Assembly (NCBI GenBank): GCA_030704615.1
Contig: CM060731.1
Coordinates: 76,676,756-76,736,755 of the forward strand
DNA from: Takakia lepidozioides
Lineage: Eukaryota; Streptophyta; Takakiopsida; Takakiales; Takakiaceae
DNA length: 60,000 nt
Direction of reading: 5' to 3'
This document shows, one piece after another, positions 24,414 to 35,209 of this stretch. The position numbers were made by a program, and so were the translations under genes. Numbering within the stretch: position 1 is the stretch's first letter; every line of letters begins with the position of its first letter. The notes below the pieces were generated by a model. The model made no database searches and was not told the origin of the DNA. It saw nothing but the letters and a program-made list of their open reading frames with translations.

Positions 24414-25135
24414 CTACCTATGTCCAAGGCATCGTGGACACAACCATTCTCCACTAGGAACCTCCTCAAGTGGCGGTGTCAAGCATCCCATGTGCCACCC
24501 CCTCGAGCATTTGTCACACACCAACATGGCCGCGGCACCACCAGCATGCCCACATAGCATGCAACGCAACCCTGCAGGTACCACTGCAAGGTTGGGATCT
24601 ATTCTCCCATCCACATGTGGAAGGTGACATGGCGCACAATTGCGCACATGGTCCTTCCATACCATGCCATCTCGACCCTCCAGAATCAACACTCCTGAAG
24701 GCAACACCTCCCGGACCCTTAGAATCACACGCCTTGCTGTGACATCCAAAGTCGTAGGCGCTGTCTGCTGCAGATACACATAGTCCCCAGGGTGGAAACG
24801 CCGAACACCTGGCCGATATCCCCCTCCACGTATAGTGGCGTACATCAATGTGTCTCGGTGTTGGGCAATAACAAGGTTCTCAAAAGCCATAGGCATGACT
24901 CTCTTGAACAACTCTGTCCGCTGGGCACATGCTTGTGTCCACACATCCGGATCATCAAGGTTGAGAACTACTGCAGTCTCCCTGCGAATAGATGCAGTCA
25001 AATCTGGCTCTCGGCCAAAGGAAATACGGCGAGAATGAGGCAAGTGATGCTTGTTTGCTAAACCTGTAGCCCATGGCCAACCAAGGTAGCTGAAGGTCCC
25101 AATCTCCTAAGTGTCCCTTCTGCAAGCCATATTTG
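24414..25135 (-). pseudogene. Element A integrase C-terminus plus PHD finger
   Basis: The frame starts within the integrase core's tail and carries the C-terminal integrase region (AQHRDTLMYA, RRFHPGDYVYLQ, then LRVREVLPSGVLIL). It ends in a classic C4HC3 PHD zinc finger at about 24,550-24,420: CMLCG, VCDKC, GWHMGCL, WLCPRC, with all eight metal ligands in place. The PHD takes the position where chromoviruses carry a chromodomain. PHD fingers commonly read histone H3 tails, so a role in target-site choice is a reasonable inference. The frame joins the upstream integrase only after a frame change near 25,040. Confidence 0.88.
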
Positions 25136-25707
25136 CGCAAGCCTCGCTTGATTGTTTGTACAACCCTCTCTGCCAGGCCATCAGCCTAGGGATGATCCCG
25201 AGAAGTAGTGCGGTGATCTATCAAGGCTTGCTCACACAAAGCCTGAAACTCCCCCAAGAACTCTCTCCCCTGGTCCGTGAGTACCTCGGCTGGAGCACCA
25301 AATTGGCTAAGCACTTGATCTAAGAATGCATACGCAACCCCCTCACTTGCCTTGTCAGGCAATGCCACCAGTTCAATCCACTTGGAGAAATGTTCCACCA
25401 TCACCAGCACATACTTGTTATGACGAATCGTTAGTGGCAATGGGCCTGCGAAGTCAAGACTCCAACGATAGCCCAAACCCATAATGGGTAAATGATGCAA
25501 TTGTGGAGTAGATGCATTGAAAGAAGCTCGCACTCTATCACATACCATGCACCTTGCCACTAACTGTTGCACATCTGTGTGCATGCCCCGCCACCAGTAC
25601 TGTCCTTGCAGCAAACTATGAGTGCGCCGCATCCCAAAATGTTCCAACTCCTCATGGGCATGGCGTACCAATCGCGCTCGTTGTGTTGGATGAGGCACAA
25701 TCCTCAC
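25136..25707 (-). pseudogene. Element A integrase, zinc-binding and catalytic core
   Basis: The HHCC zinc-binding domain (EELEHFGMRRTH, then CMVCDRVR) is followed by the catalytic core with YRWSLDFAGPL (first Asp), VLTDQGREF (second Asp) and, beyond a TAG stop at about 25,191, DGLAERVVQT with the catalytic Glu. The TAG replaces a codon normally GAG in the conserved His-Pro-Glu-Ala-Asp-Gly stretch, a single G-to-T change. The core is therefore complete in order but cannot be read through. Confidence 0.9.
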
Positions 25708-25764
25708 TCGTCCATCCTCCCATACTCGGAGTAGGTGAGTCCCCTCCCATTTGAACCTATTGGC

Positions 25765-26484
25765 TCATTGTAGGATCCGATCTCTCTCCTTAGCAGTCAC
25801 ACTGGCTGCTGTCTCTCTAGTACGAAGGTAAGCCAACACTGCTGCATCTTCATGCACATCCTTAGCACCACCAAGCTTCTCACTGATTTTCGGATCGTCA
25901 TGCACACCATCTACATGACCAATGCTATGGGATGGACCAGCTTGAGCTCTCATTGCTAGGATTGCATGCCAGGCACCAGATGCATGCCATCCTGGCACCA
26001 TCTCCTCATCCGTCTCACCATGCCACCGAGCTCCAGTATCATCATGCTTGCTCGTGCATGGATTACGACTCAATCTATCTGCATCCCGATTGACAATACC
26101 GGCTCGATGCACCACCTGAAAGTCATATTCTTGAAGCATAAGTGTCCACCATGCAAGCTTCCCTTTAAGCTTGTCTGACTCCATCAACCACTTCAATGGT
26201 TGGTGATCCGTGACAAGGGTGAAGAGATTGCCATAGAGGTAGCATGTGAAATGTGTCACTCCCCATACCACAGCTAGACACTCCCCTTCATAGGACATGT
26301 ACTTCGCCTCGACATCATTGTTTGAGCGGCTAGCATATGCCACTACGAACTCTCTTCCCTCATTATCCATCTGTGTGAGCACTGCTCCAATCCCCAGCAT
26401 ACTCCAATCCGTATGTAGCTAGAAAGGCCGCCCCCGAATAGGCCGCCTCAGAATAGGTGCAGAAGTCAATCGAGCCTTGAGTTC
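25765..26484 (-). pseudogene. Element A RNase H domain
   Basis: The frame reads HTDWSMLGIGAVLTQ (a stop lies just upstream of it), YASRSNNDVEAKY, YEGECLAVVWGVTHF, VTDHQPLKWLM and VNRDADRLSRNP, the standard gypsy RNase H blocks with catalytic Asp and Glu residues. A linker to the integrase ends at 25,765 with a stop. Stops near 26,419 and 26,485 separate it from the RT. Confidence 0.88.
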
Positions 26485-27337
26485 CTAAAAGGCTTCCTCT
26501 TGCTCCTCCTCCCACTGCCACTCCTGACCCACCTTGGTTAACTTAGTAAGAGCCTTTGCAATGTTGCTAAATCCCTTGACAAACCGTCGATAGTAGTTTG
26601 CCAACCCCATGAAAGCACGAACTCTGCTAACATCTATAGGGCGTGGAATGCGTGCAATGGCCTCCACCTTCATCTTTTGAACACCCAATCCTCCAGGGTA
26701 TATCATGTGGCCTAGATACTCAATCTGGTTGTGGAAGAACTTGCACTTCCCTAGGTGCAATTTCAACCCATGCGCTCTCAAGCGATCAAACACCACCTGA
26801 AGGTGTCTGTCATGCTCCTCAACCGTAGCACTAAAGACGATGATATCATCAATGTAACACCGGGCAAAGTCTAGCCCCGCGAGAATCCTATCCATAACCC
26901 TCTGAAACTCTGCAGGAGCATTCTTCAACCCAAACGGTAGGAAGCGCCATTGGTACAAGCAATCCTTCCCATATTGGTCAATCCCCCAGAATGTCGTCTT
27001 TTGCTTGTCAGCCTCTTTGACTGGCAACTGGTGGTAACCGGATCATAAGTCCAATGTGCTAAACACCTTCGCATGCCCAATGGCATCAAAGATTTCCTCT
27101 GGAGTTGGCATGACATATCTATCGAACTTAGTTTGACGGTTCACATGACGATAGTCCCCACACATCCTTCTTTCTGTCCAATTGCCATAGATATCCTTCT
27201 TAGCTGGCATCACTGTTGCCGAGGCATACTCCCCGCCTAATAACTCCACCAATCCAGCTTCGAACAACTCCATAGTCCGTGACTGGATCAATGACCTCTC
27301 CATGTCACTATACCGGTAGGGCCTTCGAAATATTGGC
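26485..27337 (-). pseudogene. Element A reverse transcriptase
   Basis: The frame starts at PIFRRPYRYSDMERSL, continues through VMPAKKDIYGNW, MCGDYRHVN and FSTLDL, hits a TGA at about 27,043, then resumes with SGYHQLPV, LPFGLKNAPAEFQRVMD, the catalytic YIDDIIVF and FMGLANYYRRFV. All RT blocks are present. The first codons lie right against the inserted element at 27,342. The TGA looks like a single-base change of the Arg codon usual after Leu-Asp-Leu. Confidence 0.92.
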
Positions 27338-27341
27338 GTGT

Positions 27342-28085
27342 GGGCAGTTGCAGGGTTGAGTGGACAAAAAACGGCAGATCCTGCTCCATGAAAGTCCATG
27401 ACCAAAAAACAAAAGTTGATGATACTATCCCAATGTTTTTTTTAATGATAGATAATGGTATACTGAACATATTTAGTAAAGAGTCCTACCCCAAATATTA
27501 AAGATATAATTCATTAAATATTTTAGTCTATTATTTAGAGAAATTATGAAAAACTAAAAATTAGAGTTTACAAAAACATTTCAATATGACACCTAGCCAT
27601 TGAAGATTATAGGTTTTTATACTTATAGAAAAACAATGACACCCAAAATCCACAAAACAAGATGAGCTATGGACTTTTCAAAAAACGCCTATTTTTTTGA
27701 CATATATTAGTCCATATGAGTCAAATGACAAATGATTTTGCCACTTCAAATACATACCTATGATGTGGACCAAAATGGCCACCTTATGTCCAAATTTCAA
27801 TGGAATTCACCAATGGCACATAGGAAAACTTGAGTCCATTGTAATTCCATTCATTGCGGTAACAGTCCACAATGACGGTGTTCAAAAGTCCATAGCGGAG
27901 TCATTTCTTATCGGATTCATGATTGGAGAGTTGCTATGGGTGCGTATTGAAGCTAGGAATCCAATGACATATATATTTTCTGGTTTTAATGAGTTAATTC
28001 AATTTCAATTGATGACACCATCAATTGCAGTCATCTAAAACTGTGCTGGTAACGTCCATTCTGGCCAGCCAACCCTGCGTTCACC
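27342..28085. mobile_element. MITE-like insertion inside element A
   Basis: The ends are imperfect inverted repeats: plus strand GGGCAGTTGCAGGGTTGAG at the left and, reverse-complemented, GGTGAACGCAGGGTTGGC at the right, sharing GCAGGGTTG. CGTGT flanks both sides (27,337-27,341 and 28,086-28,090), a 4-5 bp duplication. Removing the element plus one copy of the flank restores the gypsy frame exactly between Ala-Ser-Asp-Thr and Pro-Ile-Phe-Arg-Arg. The interior is AT-rich, with the phrase AGTCCAT repeated in both orientations, and encodes nothing. The superfamily is unclear. Confidence 0.78.
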
Positions 28086-28090
28086 CGTGT

Positions 28091-28690
28091 CACTTGCCAA
28101 ATCAATACGAATCTCCTGACCCTTCAAACTCCCCAAATCCTTCAAACCGAAGGCAAAGCAATTTCTATAAGCCCTTAGAAATCGCTGAATCCTCCGTCTC
28201 TCTCCTCCGGTGACTGTAGGTCCAACATCTGGTTCCCAATTGTCCTCAGTGATTGCAATCTTGGGTACATCAGGCTTGGAGATAGGAGACACATCCTTTG
28301 GTTGCTAGATAGTAACCTCTTGGGCCTTGTCCGCCCAATCTGACTGTGGCGTAGCCTCCACTTGCTCTGCCATAACCACCTTGAGAACATCCTCTGGGGA
28401 AGAAACATTCTCAACCTCTTCAAAAACATTGGCCACCTTGGCCTCCAACTGATCCTCAGTGTATGGCTCTCCCCACTCCTCATACTGCTGCTTGAGATAT
28501 CCAAGGACTCTCTCTTTCCGCATCTCATCCCACATCTGCCATAGGTGTTTGCACCCCATGATCCTGTGCTCGCCCCCACTCACTGCCTCAACCGTCCCGG
28601 TTGGCAGAGGGGATACAATACCAAATGGGAGTGCAGAAGTAGCCACCACTGTCTGCAACCTCCGTTGCTCAGCCATGCACAAGCCAATGA
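28091..28690 (-). pseudogene. Element A linker between methyltransferase and RT
   Basis: Minus-strand frames carry an acidic linker (YEEWGEPYTEDQLEAK, then EDVLKVV) and then the RT leader RRIQRFLRAYRNCFAFGLKD followed by EIRIDLASDT, which ends at the MITE-like insertion. The leader is the usual N-terminal part of gypsy RT polyproteins. A stop near 28,305 divides the two. Confidence 0.7.
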
Positions 28691-29550
28691 CCCATGTCAA
28701 GCAATTTAGATCCATTGCTTGACCCAACACATGTCGGCGTGATGCCTCTGACAGAGCTGACACAGCTGTAGTGCCCGTGGCAAATTCCATTGCCCGCTCT
28801 CGCTCATCTGCATTGGACTCCACCAATTGTTGTAGCACTCTGTCCCAAATCAACCCAGGACCATTGTCTCAAAAAGCATGAAGCAAGAAAAAGCTCATGA
28901 GCGTAGGCAAGGCCGTACGTGGCTGCCCCACTCGATTTACCACTGCTAGAGGTGGATGGTCATCATGTCGCACCCTCTGTGGTTGCCTCCCTTGGTCCAC
29001 CACAATTGAGGTCGATGCACTCGTGATCCCACCGCTGCTGCATCCAATAGCACCGCCGATCTAATCCAAGACCGCACTTGATACACACTGGCCATAACCC
29101 TGGCCCGAGAGTCCCCATAAGAGGAACATTCTCCAAGATATAGGCTAGAGGTTGCACTTGCCTCGTCTGCAAGTCACGCAACACTCTCAACATCTCCCAA
29201 AACAAATGCGATCGTGCATCATGCAAGCCGTTCCCATGACCTGCGGGAGAGTGTCCTTGGCAAGGCCATCCAACTATCACCAAGTCAATGGCACCATGCC
29301 GGTCCAAATCATCCGCCCCCAGCAAGGTAATGTCTGCTGGCAAAGCCTTTTGATACCCTTGAATTGCTGAGAGAAGCAACAACTCAGGATACCGGTGTGT
29401 GAGCAAGGCGATGTGGCGCATAGAAATACACCGAGCTATCTCATCCTTCTCCACATACAAGTACTTGCATACTTTAATCCCAGCTTGCAACACTCCTGCA
29501 AGCCCAGTGCTCATACCTCCAAACAGATCTAGCAAACAAATCCCCGAGTC
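28691..29550 (-). pseudogene. Element A cytosine-5 DNA methyltransferase domain
   Basis: From 29,550 the frame reads CLLDLFGGMSTGLAG (motif I, AdoMet binding), YLYVEKD (motif II, with the acidic residue), DLVIVGWPCQGHSPAG (motif IV, catalytic Cys at about 29,262) and AYILENVP (motif VI, catalytic Glu). After a frameshift near 28,963 come VGQPRTALPT, ERERAMEFATGTT and RHVLGQAMDLN (motif IX-X-like). The order is that of DNMT3/DRM-like enzymes without rearrangement, and the target-recognition region is short. A TGA lies near 28,869. The domain sits between protease and RT in the same polyprotein order, not as a separate nested gene. C5 methyltransferases transfer methyl from AdoMet to cytosine; here it would be an element-borne writer. 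Confidence 0.9.
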
Positions 29551-30540
29551 AGGTGGTTGCCAGGTAATGGGCACTATATCCAAAGGAGCTAACTGAGGAG
29601 GTCCAGGTGATATCACTGAACTCCCCTCACTCATCAATGGAAAGACCTCTTGCCATGCTTGGTGCACACTCTCGTCTGCTACTCGTTGCAAATTCCCAAC
29701 CGTACCCCACAGTGGAATATGCACAGGCACATGAGGAAGCAAATCAGCATTGTATGCCAATTGTTTGTCCTCATCAGGTGGTGGCCTATCATCTGCATGA
29801 TTATTGCCCTCCAAGAGCTCACCACCCCAAGCCGCCACCCCTGAGAATGCAGCCAATGTGGGCATCATGTTCCTCTGATCCACCGTTACATTCCCAATAA
29901 ACCGCACTGGGAGTAGTGCACATCGGCCATCCCCTGACTGCCATTCCGGCCTGTAGGATGCCGTTTCTTCCCAAAAGTCCAAAGTAAAGCCCATCGGGTA
30001 TAACACAGCTCCACCAACAAGCACATCATAAGACATCGCGCCCATAACAATGGCTTTAGCTCTCATGACAGAGCCATCTGTAGGATGATCTGGTTGCAAT
30101 CGAATGAAGAGCTCATGGCGTGTAATCCCATGTGCCTTCTCTGAACCGCCCAAAGATGTTTGAATTTGGAAAGGACGAGGCTCCAAATCCGCCTCTGTAG
30201 GCCCAAGCCTACAATTGCTGCTTTCCCCAACATCAATGGCTGTGCTCCCGAGTCCAACAAGACCTGCAGTGGCCTATACCTCCTCCCGGCCGGGCCACCC
30301 AGCTGAAACACACCATCCTGATTGTCCACCAGGACTACCCCATGAGTCACCATACTACGCTCAATGGCTGGTCTAGCTGGCAACTCTTGCAACCTTGTAG
30401 CTGCCGCTTGCCATGGCGCAGCTGTGGCTGTCTTCACCCTTGAATCCAGGGCATCCATGCACTGCACCTGATCCGCTATCCCCACAGACAGTGCCGATGC
30501 ATCACCACTCTCACAGAGTCTAGCTGCCAGTCTAAACACT
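29551..30540 (-). pseudogene. Element A aspartic protease and spacer
   Basis: The catalytic motif VLLDSGAQPLMLGKAA is at about 30,263-30,216 and the distal part (MGAMSYDVLVGGAVLYP) at about 30,042-29,992, consistent with a retroviral-type pepsin monomer. A frameshift near 30,186 separates them. A spacer of about 140 residues with no recognised fold joins the protease to the methyltransferase. Confidence 0.82.
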
Positions 30541-32442
30541 GCAGCTGGCCGCATCCCCGGCATTACAATTGTCGTGGTAAAAAATAATGGAGCTTGGCAA
30601 ATTGCCGTAGCCGCCCCCAACAATGTACTGGTTGCACCTTGTTTTGCAGCACCACCCACTGGCATTTCCCGAGCCACACCAACTCTCCCCAATGGCACTC
30701 GTGGCTCTACCTCTGACACACTTGGACGAGCGGGTGCCATCGATGGCATAGTTGGCACTGTCTCAGCCAATGTAAAAGACTGTGGAAGCCTGGTCTGCCG
30801 ACTTGCTTCCCCTCTTTGTGGATCAAAATCCACATCCGCTCCTCTTGGCTCAGGAGCACGCGTTGCTGCTTGAGTGACAGCAGCTGCAGAGTCCACATGC
30901 AATGGTCCTGCAAGTGTGGCTCCACACATGAAGCCCATACCAATCTGGTCTTCCGTAGGCATAGGAGGTTGTGCAGGTGGGGCTTGAACCTCAAGCCTTG
31001 GAGCTGGCGCAACATGAGTAGTGGCCATGGCAGCAAGACGTTGCTCTAGCTGGGCAAGTCTATCCACCATGCCTTGGTCATGACCCTGACCCTGACCCTG
31101 TATTCCTTGGTTTTGGTTACGACCTCCACCATGACCTTTGCCTCCTCTACCTCTCTGGACTACATTGCCTCGTCCTCGGCCACCATTGTTCCATTGGAAC
31201 TGGCCTGGCCGTAGCTCAGGATGCAAGTCATAACAATGGGCCTCTTCATGCCCATACTTGCCACAATGCCCACATTGTAGTTGTGTAGGCTATGCCTGTG
31301 CCGGCCCTTTGCCTCTCTCTGGGCAATCTCTCTTAACACGGGGTCCTCCACAATCCCAACATGTCACACCCGACTGTTGTTGGCCTGAGAATGAAGGAAG
31401 TGACCTCTGCAATTGAGATCCTATCGGCCCTTCCCTGGGCTTCGCCTGAGCCCTCTTGTTGCCTTGAGCACGTTGGGGTAGTGGCTGTTGTTGGCCAAGA
31501 GCCCCACTTCGTTGTGTCTCCTTACCAAACCCCACCATGACCACTTGCTCCTCCACCATATTGAGCTCTATCCGCTCTGCCAGCAAAAACACATTTGCTA
31601 AGGTGGGTTGGTCCACTTGTAGGAGAGTTGCATCCCGCACCCTTCTCCTCAGCTCCTTGTCCAGGATCCCATACCAGAACTGGACTGCTTGAGCTTCTGT
31701 AACCCCTTGGGTTACGTTTATCAAGCGCCTCATGCGAGTGTAAGCCTCCCTCAAACTCTCAGTAGACCTTTGTTGGAACTCTTGCAAGCTCCGCAACTTC
31801 TCTGTCCTTATCCCTTGGTAGTTTCTCCTCAACTCCTCAGGGTTAAAGGCAGGCACGGGTGTTGGTGCTGCAGCGGGAGCTTGAGTGGATTTCCCTAGCT
31901 CTCGTACCACTTGTCCCACTACTAGTGCTTGCAGTTGGAGATGTTTGTGTAGCTGCTGGTGTCTCCGCTGCCCTTGTGCCTCTAGTGATGGAGACATAGT
32001 CAGGTGACCAATACACCCGCCATTCCTCAATCTCCACCTCATGTCCCCGCCTAAACTCATGGTAGTCATCCATGGGCGGCCCCTCAAGGTGCTGAAACAA
32101 CCCCTTCTACGCCATAAAAGGCGTAAACAGTTGTGGATTGCGCATCTGCTGCAAATCACACCAACTATCAAACTCCTGTATGAAATCATCAAGCTCGATG
32201 GTGCCCACAGCTCCAGAGTACCGACATGGCCCCTTGGTAGCTCCATACATTTCCTCCATCGTATCCCACAACAATGGCACGGAAATGGCTTGCACCCTCG
32301 GCAAGAATCCTCCTAACTCTGAGTCTGAACCTTCCTCAAAAGACACTGAAGGTGAAGGTGGCCTAAACCGCACACCTCGTCTTGTATACCCATTAGTATC
32401 GCTGGTGCTCGTACCGGCACTCTCCTCAGCAACTGGTGGCAC
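30541..32442 (-). pseudogene. Element A gag with zinc knuckles
   Basis: The probable start is MPPVAEESAG at 32,442. After a stop at 32,107 and frame changes, the capsid-like helix block reads LRRNYQGIRTEKLRSLQEF and FWYGILDKELRRRVRDA. Two zinc knuckles follow: a degenerate one (CWDCGGPRVKRDC, in which the expected His is replaced) near 31,355, and an intact CGHCGKYGHEEAHC near 31,245. A Gly/Arg-rich nucleic-acid-binding tract follows at about 31,200-31,070. Gag would package element RNA. It is broken by at least three lesions. Confidence 0.85.
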
Positions 32443-35200
32443 CTCCGTGATGAAAATTCACAACCACACCTGTTGTAAACCTCTATCTCTAATCCCCCTT
32501 TCCACAAGGTAACCGGGTAGAGAACCTGTTGCGGCTTATGGCTTAGACTACTAGGTTTGTAACATAAACCTGCACTTGCATCCACCGCAAGCACTCATAT
32601 GGTCTGCTGGTCATCAACCCAGCCTCACCATAAGAGAAACAATGATGGTCTGACTGGTCATCACCCCAGCCTCACCACCAACAGCATGCTCTAGGATTGG
32701 CTGGTGATCAAATCCGGACCAACCTCCTATGAAAACAAGCACCCACACAAACTGACATGATGCACAGTCAAGCATGCAGGTGTGGAGAGGATTCAAACAC
32801 AAGAAAATCAATACAGTAACTCCCCCACAAAAAAAAAACACTCCACAGTGTCGCTCCTGTAAGGACACCCCAGCCCAAACCCGGACTGATTCTTGTCTCC
32901 ACGTACAGAAAGGTTTTGGCCTACATAGAGGGTGGAAGACTACGAGGAAGAGAGACTAAAGCAATTCCTAATCCCAGAATGCTCTCATCCTACTAGTCTC
33001 CCCCTATCTCTAAACGCTCTTGCTCATGACCAACAGACATAACTACCTTCCAGGGTCTCTCAAATAACTCTCCAAGAGCCCTCAAGATGTCTCTCAAACA
33101 ATCTCACTAAGGCCCCCAAAGACTGTCAAATCTTGGCCCTCAAGAACCCCAAAAAGTCCTTCAGACAAGTTGCCAAAGACTCCTTAAGCTCGCCAAATAT
33201 TAGCCTCCAAGGACCCCAAAATAGTCCTCCAAACAGTCCTCCAGATACACCCTAGATGTCATACTCTTTTAATTAAAACGTATGGTAGGCAAAGTCTCTC
33301 CACTTGTATCCATACACTGCTCATAAAAGAGTATGGTGGGGCAGAGGGAGCCCATACCTTGTTCACAAAAACGTATGTTGGGCAGAGGGGGCCCATACGT
33401 TGTTCACAAAAGTGTATGTTGGGCAGAGGGGTTCCATACGTTGTTCAAAAAAGTGTATGGTGGGGCAGAGGGAGCCCATACACAGTTTCTTGAAGAGTAT
33501 GGAGACTAGGGTTTGTAGAGTATAGTAAGAAACACCTTCTTCATGGTATCTTCCCCCCTAACATGCATGCAAAATTGCATTATCTTACTTTGCAATGCAT
33601 TCATCCCCAATTGACAAGTTCCTCTTGATCTCCTTGGAACTCATAGCACGCTAATGTGCCAAATGACAAGCGCCAAGCTTTGCTTGAATTTGAATTTTGT
33701 ATGCCATCTTCCATGTGCTTTCCCTTGCATGGGCTAGTCACACACACTTCCACCTCTTGACCTAGGTGTTGTCTTCATTCATCATAATGTGTATCCACAC
33801 CTCTATTCAAGAGCTTATCTTCTCAAACTTGAAGTCACAAGCCCTAAAGAGCATGCTCCACATAAGCATCACTTGCTTAATCAACCATCCACCACAAAAC
33901 TTAAGCAAAAAGAGAATGAATACATGAGCTTCACCTTCCCCTTCCTTGTCTTGTCACAAGCTAATGTATGGTTGAAGTTGCTATGCATGCCGTGAGCCAC
34001 AATCTCCTTTCTTCATGAAGACCACCTCCAATGATCTCCCATATGTGCTCGAAGCTCTTCAATACTCTAGGCTTGGTTTCACATCATCATGGATAGAATT
34101 CTCACCCACATGCTTCCCTTTGGAGTCATCTTGAGCTTCTTGATGCTCTCCAAGTGGTTGCTTTTGTTGTCTTCAAGCTCTAGCCTATGTAGCTCCTTGG
34201 TTTTTCTTCCACAACATGCACCACCTCATACACAAGGAATGAACTTGCTCACTTCACTTTCTAACTCTCCTCGAGCTTGAATTGGAAACCACACTTGGAA
34301 AGCATGCTCCACACATGCGCCACTTGCTTGGTCAATCACTTGCTTCACCAAGAGCAATGCAAGAACTCATAGAACTAGCAAAAGCACTCCCTTCTAGCGC
34401 CGCCTTCGCTTGCTTGTTTGTCAACCAAATGAAATCCCACTTGACTTCATTTCACCATGGATAGAACAACCACTTCTTAGCTTCTCTTGAGCTACTCAAT
34501 GCTCCTCAAGCTACCCTTGTTGTACTCCTTCTATGGTGTTTCCAACCCAAGCGTGTGCCGCTCTTTGGCTTCTCTTTCACACCATGAACAACTAGAGCTT
34601 GCTCTTGAAACCCTAGTGTCTATCTTCTCCACACACAAGACGCTTCTCTTGTGATGCAAGAGCTCTTTTCAAAAGCTCTCCACCTCTATAGAGCAAAGTA
34701 ATGCTTCTCAAACCCTAACATCCATGTTCTCCACGCCATAAGGATTTTCCTTTGCAATACCTTGCAACACAAGAGCTCTTTACTAAGCTCTCTCCAACAC
34801 ACAAGTGCTAAACTAACCCTTACACTCCGCACTCACAAGCATAAGGAGATCTTCTTGTAGTGATAATGGAAGTGAACACACAATGGAAACACTCTACTCA
34901 TGAATCCACTCAATCACATAAATTAAGTCAAGCCAAGGGCACCTTTGCTAAAGGAATCCACCCTACAAAGCCCTCACCATACTCCCTCTCAATACCTAGA
35001 GCTATGGAGGTGGGAGAGGCTCATGTAGGCTCAACTACAAGAAAATGAGCCCTCCTCAACACTCACAAGGGGAAAACCCATCCCCATGTCCCAAGTGAGG
35101 TTTGACACCTCACTTGGCATGTGAGACCAAATGAAGTCCCAACACACAAAATACAAATACAAATATCCAAAATATCCTAGTTAACTAGAAGTAGGTAATT
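32443..35200 (-). other. Element A 5' flank: presumed LTR/leader, limits unknown
   Basis: This 2.7-kb non-coding stretch should hold the 5' LTR and leader of element A, but I find neither a matching 3' copy nor a primer-binding site. It contains a 41-bp tandem repeat (33,331-33,485), a twice-occurring phrase ending CCCAGCCTCACCA at 32,600-32,680, and diverged duplicate blocks (for example AAGCATGCTCCACA near 33,850 and 34,297). TGTTGGGACTTC, read on the minus strand from about 35,143, could be an LTR start. Confidence 0.45.
33331..33485. repeat. 41-42 bp tandem repeat with palindromic units
   Basis: About 3.7 copies of a unit beginning GTATG(T/G)TGGGCAGAGGG and continuing to CCATACGTTGTTCAC occur in a row. 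GTATG and CATAC within each unit are inverted, so each copy can form a small hairpin. It lies in the presumed leader or LTR of element A. Confidence 0.75.
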
Positions 35201-35209
35201 CTAGTTAAC
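35180..35209. repeat. Perfect 11-bp inverted repeat at the element A / transposase junction
   Basis: GTTAACTAGAA and TTCTAGTTAAC are exact inverted copies around an 8-base loop. They lie exactly where the transposase frame is lost, so the hairpin may mark the terminus of the inserted element. Its function is unknown. Confidence 0.6.

Larger units (their letters stand above)
24081..35205 (-). mobile_element. Gypsy element A carrying a DNA methyltransferase and a PHD finger
   Basis: A Ty3/gypsy element reads on the minus strand in the order gag with zinc knuckles, protease, cytosine-5 DNA methyltransferase, RT, RNase H, integrase, PHD finger. It interrupts the TNP2 transposase, whose frame ends near 35,205 and resumes near 24,080. 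I could not find two matching LTRs: the 24,081-24,413 and 32,443-35,205 flanks share no obvious sequence, so the 3' LTR may be lost or the limits differ. More than ten stops and frameshifts show that this copy is inactive. A MITE-like element sits inside it at 27,342-28,085. Confidence 0.8.

Noticed and set aside
28991-29550. Methyltransferase as a host gene hit by chance
   Set aside because: It lies in the same strand and domain order between protease and RT with spacer on both sides, and no introns or LTR-independent ends are seen.
33331-33485. CRISPR-like array
   Set aside because: Units are contiguous without unique spacers, and the setting is a plant retrotransposon.
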